This document shows, piece after piece, positions 26,251 to 29,214 of a stretch of 29,214 nt of DNA. Made by a program: the position numbers and the translations under genes. Position 1 is the stretch's first letter, and each line of letters begins with the position of its first letter. The stretch is from a virus. The notes under the pieces are model-generated. The model was not told the origin of the DNA, did no database searches, and saw only the letters and a program-made list of their open reading frames with translations. The stretch spans positions 1 through 29,214 of IMG/VR virus record IMGVR_UViG_3300042295_000393; one strand, 5' to 3'.

Positions 26251-26383
26251 CAACTATATTAATGATCAGTTAAACACAGCCCAAAAGCTTTTGTGGGGTG
26301 GATCTGAGACTGAGAATATTGAGGCGCATAACATCATTGCTAAATTAATCAGTGATCGTATTGAACAAGCAGATCTTACGTAA
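26243..26383 (+). CDS. Hypothetical small helical protein
   Basis: 46 residues (MSDNYINDQLNTAQKLLWGG...). The TETENIEAHNIIAKLISDRIE-like C-terminal helix is amphipathic. It overlaps the previous gene by 8 bases and is the last gene before the palindrome at 26429. No family recognised. Confidence 0.5.
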   Translation: MSDNYINDQLNTAQKLLWGGSETENIEAHNIIAKLISDRIEQADLT

Positions 26384-26428
26384 GGGCCAAATTCGGCGGT
26401 TACGACACAATTAAATAAACTCCTGAAA

Positions 26429-26460
26429 CTATTTACAAAATTGCAAATAGTTGATATACT
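26429..26460 (+). promoter_or_regulatory. Conventional promoter covered by a 22-bp palindrome
   Basis: TTTACA (26432-26437), a 17-nt spacer, and extended -10 TGATATACT (hexamer 26455-26460). CTATTTACAAAATTGCAAATAG (22 bp, near-perfect; 26429-26450) covers the -35 and spacer like a repressor operator. It has no TGTCAG box and no CRP-like site. Confidence 0.6.
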
Positions 26461-26490
26461 AAATAAAACATCTCTTGAAAGGGGATTCAA

Positions 26491-26640
26491 ATGACAACAA
26501 AGCGTGAATATCTAAAGCAGCAAGGCATCACAGTAGGTGTACGTGGGCGCTTCTCAGGAGCAGCCAAGGTAGCTCTAGCGGAAGCTGTAGCCAAGGGCGT
26601 TACATTTACTGCAGAGACTTCAGCTAACAAGGCTAAGTAA
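26491..26640 (+). CDS. Lsr2-like small DNA-binding protein (inferred)
   Basis: 49 residues, basic. REYLKQQGITVGVRGRFSGA followed by AKVALAEAVAKGV resembles the DNA-binding half of Lsr2, an actinobacterial nucleoid protein, whose R-G-R loop enters the AT-rich minor groove like an AT-hook. Only the C-terminal half is represented; the dimerisation domain is missing. It has its own conventional promoter and AAAGGGG ribosome-binding site and is closed by a terminator, so it is expressed separately from the TGTCAG set. Silencing or anti-silencing of AT-rich DNA is possible. Confidence 0.5.
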   Translation: MTTKREYLKQQGITVGVRGRFSGAAKVALAEAVAKGVTFTAETSANKAK

Positions 26641-26648
26641 TCCAGGGT

Positions 26649-26692
26649 GGAGGTCGGGGCTTCGTTGGTCCTTGACCTCCTCTCTTATTTTT
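26649..26692 (+). terminator. Intrinsic terminator
   Basis: GGAGGTC (26649-26655) and GACCTCC (26674-26680), with a GGGGC/GGTCC inner region, then TCTCTTATTTTT. Confidence 0.7.
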
Positions 26693-26700
26693 GGTACAAT
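26692..26700 (+). promoter_or_regulatory. Extended -10 promoter
   Basis: TGGTACAAT at the end of the preceding terminator T-run. A GGAAGGCGG ribosome-binding site follows before the ATG at 26726. Confidence 0.5.
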
Positions 26701-26725
26701 TGACAGTTAGGCGGAAGGCGGACAT

Positions 26726-27091
26726 ATGAAAACACCAGAAATCAAAGTAGCAGAATCATTAGTTAATCTAATGGATGACCATTGGTTTAATCCAACAATG
26801 TTTGGTCGATATTTGGCGGAACAGCCATTGTATACAATTGACCGAGTTATGGAAATGGTTGTATCAGTTATATCAGAACAAGCAAAGATATATGATGTAT
26901 ATCTAAATAGGGGTACATCTTCTGAAGGTCTACTATTAGCCAATGAACTGAATGAATGTATCAAGGCTTATCAACAAGATAACAATTTAAACAATCTTAA
27001 GTTACCGTCCCGTTCTTACAAAGTAAAACGGGAGGAACCAGTAAGAGCAAATATATTTGGATGGAAAGAAGAAGAAGATCCATTCAGTTAA
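26726..27091 (+). CDS. Hypothetical protein
   Basis: 121 residues. Mostly helical (EIKVAESLVNLMDDHWFNPT, YLAEQPLYTIDRVMEMVVSV), then a basic linker (LKLPSRSYKVKREEP) and an acidic WKEEEDPFS end. It is the last gene of the rightward block. A TTATCCACA-containing hairpin with a T-run follows at 27170. No family recognised. Confidence 0.6.
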   Translation: MKTPEIKVAESLVNLMDDHWFNPTMFGRYLAEQPLYTIDRVMEMVVSVISEQAKIYDVYLNRGTSSEGLLLANELNECIKAYQQDNNLNNLKLPSRSYKVKREEPVRANIFGWKEEEDPFS

Positions 27092-27155
27092 GTATAGGCA
27101 TATACCAATGAATATGAGAATGCCTGGTTAGATAGATAAACATATCTAGCCCAAA

Positions 27156-27176
27156 TTATCCACAGGGTTATCCACA
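27156..27176. repeat. Two direct DnaA-box-like sequences
   Basis: TTATCCACA at 27156-27164 and 27168-27176, separated by 3 nt, with an inverted TGTGGATTT at 27180. Both direct copies match TTATNCACA exactly. Confidence 0.6.
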
Positions 27177-27191
27177 TCCTGTGGATTTTTT
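27170..27191 (+). terminator. Hairpin terminator overlapping a DnaA-like box
   Basis: ATCCACA-tcc-TGTGGAT followed by at least five T; it fits the end of the 26726 gene. Confidence 0.6.
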
Positions 27192-27618
27192 GTATACTGT
27201 GGGCATGAGGGCAACATTTTGCTTTTACGACACATGATCCAAATCCCTGAAATTTCTAGCTCATGGGCCAAATTTTCTATTTACGAAGCCTTGACAAAAA
27301 TCCCTGAAAATGCTACACAATAATGTCTATATGATTAATTATACATTATGAATGTCGACAAATGTGTAGAGAATATAGCAAAATAGATCAAAATTCCTCA
27401 TGAAATCTATTGACAAATATGGATCAATATGCTGTGAATTTAGGCTATTGACATTACGTTAAGTATATGGGATGCTCAATTACATATGTATGTTTAACTA
27501 TATATAACTATAGTATATGATATGCTATCTATAGTATAAATTCTCCACTATGCTCCACTTTACTCCACTATATAAGCCTTTAAAGGGCTATTAGAGAGGA
27601 GATAAATGGGAGGGGGAT

Positions 27619-27639
27619 ATAGGAGTTAGCTCCTATTTT
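27619..27639 (+). terminator. Terminator-like hairpin
   Basis: ATAGGAG-ttag-CTCCTAT followed by TTTG. Just upstream is AGAGGAGATAAATG, which opens a seven-codon ORF (MGGGYRS) whose stop lies in the loop. Confidence 0.45.
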
Positions 27640-27642
27640 GCT

Positions 27643-27825
27643 CTATTTACAGCTGACGCAGTAATATGGAGCACGAAGGTTATCTGGAGCAATGTATCCA
27701 GATCGAGCACATTTGGCACATGTAGCCTTAATTAGATTAGATTGCTCTATATCAAAGGTAAATGATCTTGTATAGTACAGTTTAGTAACGTACCACGTTA
27801 TTAGTATTGCTAGTATAGTTATCAT
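27643..27825 (-). CDS. Membrane-anchored zinc-ribbon protein, leaderless
   Basis: 60 residues. One N-terminal membrane helix (MITILAILITWYVTKLYY), then C36-A-K-C39 and C56-V-S-C59 (ATCAKCARSG...APYYCVSCK), a four-Cys zinc ribbon that would face the cytoplasm or periplasm depending on orientation. The -10 TGATACAAT ends exactly 7 nt before the ATG, and its TGA is also the stop codon of the upstream gene. No ribosome-binding site. Confidence 0.65.
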   Translation of the reverse strand: MITILAILITWYVTKLYYTRSFTFDIEQSNLIKATCAKCARSGYIAPDNLRAPYYCVSCK

Positions 27826-27831
27826 TGTTCT

Positions 27832-27840
27832 ATTGTATCA
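27832..27840 (-). promoter_or_regulatory. Extended -10 promoter, leaderless
   Basis: On the minus strand TGATACAAT; the predicted start coincides with the ATG at 27825. It overlaps the stop codon of the DUF1232-like gene. Confidence 0.55.
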
Positions 27841-28132
27841 TTTCTTCTTGGTTCTATTGAAGACATCTCGTAATAGTTCTATTGGTGAGGTTAGGACTTC
27901 TTCTTCCAGCCCGCCGTATTTGTGCAGAATCCTCAACAGGATCCCCGCTAAAAACAGATCATCAGCAAATGCCGTCCATGGGAATAGTATATCAAATAGG
28001 TCAATTGGTACAGATAGGTACATAACGCACAAAACGGCTATGATCTTGATATGGATAGGGCATCTATCAAATTGAGCTTTATATGGTCTAAATAGAAGGT
28101 TTAGTCTTTTAATTGAATTGCCCGTTTGTCAT
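27838..28132 (-). CDS. DUF1232/YkvA-like membrane protein with an apparent frameshift near the N-terminus
   Basis: The well-formed core (PIHIKIIAVLCVMYLSVPID, then LFDILFPWTAFADDLFLAGI, LLRILHKYGG) matches DUF1232, a small membrane family with a P-I-D-L...D-D-L signature. As it stands, the open frame has only a TTG at 28032 or an ATG at 28023 as starts, both inside the domain. A natural start exists at 28132 (ATGA overlap with the preceding stop), but that frame stops after 7 codons (28109-28111). Reading +1 there joins it to the KRLNLLFRPYKAQFDRC segment and the core. So an indel, a sequencing error or recoding is likely. Confidence 0.5.
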
Positions 28133-28320
28133 CTATTTGGTCCGAATACGGGAGTTATTGTTGGATGCATGTCATCATCATCTGACCATTTGCCTGTTGA
28201 ATATCCTATTTGTGGATTGGGCATATCATCACCCATAGCACCACAATTAAAGCATGTAATTTGACCATCAATATCTAGTTGATAGTCACATCCATATTTA
28301 GTACAAAGGGCATCGCTCAT
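28129..28320 (-). CDS. Small zinc-ribbon protein, leaderless
   Basis: 63 residues with C6-x4-C11 and C23-F-N-C26 (ALCTKYGCDYQLDIDGQITC...), a compact zinc ribbon, followed by an acidic tail (KWSDDDDMHPT). A conventional promoter with the -10 ending 7 nt before the ATG predicts a leaderless message. The next gene's start overlaps its stop. Confidence 0.65.
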   Translation of the reverse strand: MSDALCTKYGCDYQLDIDGQITCFNCGAMGDDMPNPQIGYSTGKWSDDDDMHPTITPVFGPNR

Positions 28321-28326
28321 TCATTT

Positions 28327-28355
28327 ATTATAGCATTTATGTCAGGTACTGACAA
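28327..28355 (-). promoter_or_regulatory. Conventional leaderless promoter with palindromic operator
   Basis: On the minus strand TTGTCA, 17-nt spacer, TATAAT with extended TGC; start at the ATG of 28320. GTCAGgtaCTGAC (28341-28353) is a perfect palindrome covering part of the -35. Confidence 0.65.
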
Positions 28356-28393
28356 TGGGGTCTCTAATTTTCCGCTTCACTTTTTCGATTTCA

Positions 28394-28834
28394 CTATCTG
28401 TCAAAATTGAGCATTAGATCATCATTGTCTAATTTGTAGTATTGTATATATTTGACTTCATCTATGATTTTATGGCATAACGCTGTGTCTATCATCTGAT
28501 CTGAATAGCTACTGGTAATTGGTTTAGCTGAGAAATAGACCACATACTTTATATCTGGGTACTTTGTTTTAATTAGGGATCCATTTGCTATGGCCTTCTT
28601 TACATTGTCAGTTCTTTGGGCCCCTGGACGCTTCTTATCCTCATCGTGCCCGCCTTTAGACTCAACATGCAGAGTAGTCATCCCGTCTCCAGATGCTACA
28701 AAGTCAACCTCACAGCCCGTTCCAGGCATGTACACGTCTTTCTTAATCTTTGTATAGCCACGCTCTTTGAGATCCTGTAGGACTAAGCCTTCAAACTCAT
28801 CTCCTGAGCGTTTAGATTCAGATTGAAAGTTCAT
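28394..28834 (-). CDS. PD-(D/E)XK-family nuclease
   Basis: 146 residues. Core motifs in order: E13-F-E-G-L (helix Glu), D45 in GCEVDFVAS, and E58-S-K60 in TLHVESKGGHDE, the D...E-x-K active site of restriction-type nucleases. KRPGAQRTDNVKKAIANGSL then YPDIKYVVYFSAKP form the conserved second half. Such proteins in phages can act as recombination, degradation or Holliday-junction-type nucleases. The exact substrate is unknown. A leaderless start is predicted from TACAAT (28841-28846) with TTGACT 18 nt upstream. Confidence 0.7.
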   Translation of the reverse strand: MNFQSESKRSGDEFEGLVLQDLKERGYTKIKKDVYMPGTGCEVDFVASGDGMTTLHVESKGGHDEDKKRPGAQRTDNVKKAIANGSLIKTKYPDIKYVVYFSAKPITSSYSDQMIDTALCHKIIDEVKYIQYYKLDNDDLMLNFDR

Positions 28835-28840
28835 ATAGTA

Positions 28841-28870
28841 ATTGTACTATATTGATATAATTTTAGTCAA
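28841..28870 (-). promoter_or_regulatory. Sigma70-type leaderless promoter
   Basis: On the minus strand TTGACT, 18 nt, TACAAT; the predicted start is the ATG at 28834. The -35 encodes the last residues of the upstream gene. Confidence 0.55.
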
Positions 28871-29060
28871 CTACTTCATGCTCTAATTGCTTGCCTATTG
28901 CTGCAGCTTTCTTTCGTATCTTCTCAGCTGATGCTATTGTATGTTCAATTGATTTTTGAAAGGATTTGCACATCTTGCATAGATCGAGCATATCTGGATA
29001 GTTTGCCCAGGCTGCTCTATTTGTCTCTATTGAACATGTCTTGCACATTGGTGTAGCCAT
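28863..29060 (-). CDS. Small zinc-finger protein
   Basis: 65 residues with C6-K-T-C9 and C28-K-M-C31 (MATPMCKTCSIETNRAAWAN, DLCKMCKSFQ), then a long basic helix (EHTIASAEKIRKKAAAIGKQ). A TATAAT box (29104-29109, minus strand) and a leader of about 37 nt precede it, with an AAGGGA/TCCCTT hairpin in the leader. No family recognised. Confidence 0.65.
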   Translation of the reverse strand: MATPMCKTCSIETNRAAWANYPDMLDLCKMCKSFQKSIEHTIASAEKIRKKAAAIGKQLEHEVVD

Positions 29061-29114
29061 TGTAGTTCTTTCTCTAATAAAGGGAAATCTCCCTTATAGA
29101 ACTATTATACACCT

Positions 29115-29213
29115 TTAGGCTTCCCCGCCTTCTTCGTGCCCCAGAGGGCTATCACTCACTCCATATCTATCTGGATCGTCTAGTATCTCTTGCAGTAGCC
29201 CCACAGGCACATT
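29115..29213 (-). CDS. C-terminal fragment of a gene entering from the window edge
   Basis: 33 codons in the minus frame ending at TAA (29115-29117): NVPVGLLQEILDDPDRYGVS then DSPLGHEEGGEA. It is acidic and coherent but too short to identify. The stop is followed 6 bp later by the promoter of the zinc-finger gene at 29060. Confidence 0.45.
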   Translation of the reverse strand, partial: NVPVGLLQEILDDPDRYGVSDSPLGHEEGGEA

Positions 29214-29214
29214 G

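Larger units (their letters stand above)
27092..27642. other. Non-coding AT-rich region between converging transcription units
   Basis: 551 bp without a convincing gene. It holds two direct TTATCCACA boxes (27156-27164, 27168-27176), a hairpin terminator (27170-27191), two CCCTGAAA elements (27245 and about 27302), a long stretch of ATAT/TATAG repeats (about 27480-27540), three tandem CTCCACT units (about 27542-27570), and a terminator-like hairpin (27619-27639). It may be a replication origin, or decayed regulatory cassettes. Nothing here decides which. Confidence 0.5.

Noticed and set aside
14258-27091. CRISPR array or insertion sequence as the cause of the repeated motifs
   Set aside because: Repeats are short, unevenly spaced, tied to promoters and without spacers or transposase; no terminal repeats were seen.
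27600-27640. Seven-codon MGGGYRS ORF as a gene
   Set aside because: Too short to support as a product. It is mentioned only as a possible leader peptide.

Overview
The window is a piece of a tailed double-stranded DNA phage genome (or an assembled metagenomic phage contig). Phage markers are a run of tail-fibre and collagen-like structural genes, a holin-like gene next to a phage-type class II ribonucleotide reductase, a secreted lytic transglycosylase, two tRNAs, and dozens of very small, tightly packed, mostly ATGA- or TAATG-coupled genes. Several features point to an actinobacterial host: a GP88-family protein, a DUF7455-like zinc ribbon, an Lsr2-like RGR protein and many apparently leaderless genes. 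The DNA is AT-rich by eye, which suits low-GC freshwater Actinobacteria (for example Nanopelagicales). That host is an inference, not something the sequence proves.

Layout. (1) 1-7884, minus strand: fibre and baseplate-type proteins, a small EF-hand/holin-like protein and the ribonucleotide reductase. (2) 8024-11270, plus strand: a transglycosylase with small partner genes, a very strong promoter that runs straight into a terminator (candidate 65-nt sRNA), a 2-oxoglutarate/Fe(II) oxygenase fused to a CDGSH-type iron-sulfur motif, and a sulfotransferase-like protein. (3) 11246-13863, minus strand: small membrane and zinc-finger genes, tRNA-Ile(UAU), two more 2OG oxygenases and an SGNH-like protein. 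(4) 13864-14257: divergent regulatory region. (5) 14258-27091, plus strand: about 40 small genes in many short transcription units. (6) 27092-27642: non-coding AT-rich region with DnaA-box-like repeats. (7) 27643-29214, minus strand: small membrane and zinc-ribbon genes, a DUF1232-like gene with an apparent frameshift, and a PD-(D/E)XK nuclease.

The most striking feature is the regulatory grammar of region 5. Sixteen copies of a promoter with the form TGTCAG, exactly 10 nt, then a TATAAT-like -10 are spread over 11 kb. Eleven of them are preceded by a CRP/GlxR-type palindrome (TGTGA-N6-TCACA or close). The gap from palindrome to TGTCAG is 18, 28, 38 or 48 nt in eight of the eleven, i.e. stepped by one helical turn. 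Most of these units continue into a shared ACGAAAGG ribosome-binding leader. A second candidate sRNA (23761-23913) carries CTTTCGTTGG, the complement of that leader. Together this looks like a phage early regulon driven by a short-spacer promoter plus a CRP-like activator (possibly the host's), with a possible antisense RNA layer. Some of these signals lie inside coding sequence, and one complete operator-promoter-RBS cassette is translated in frame, giving a nested gene.
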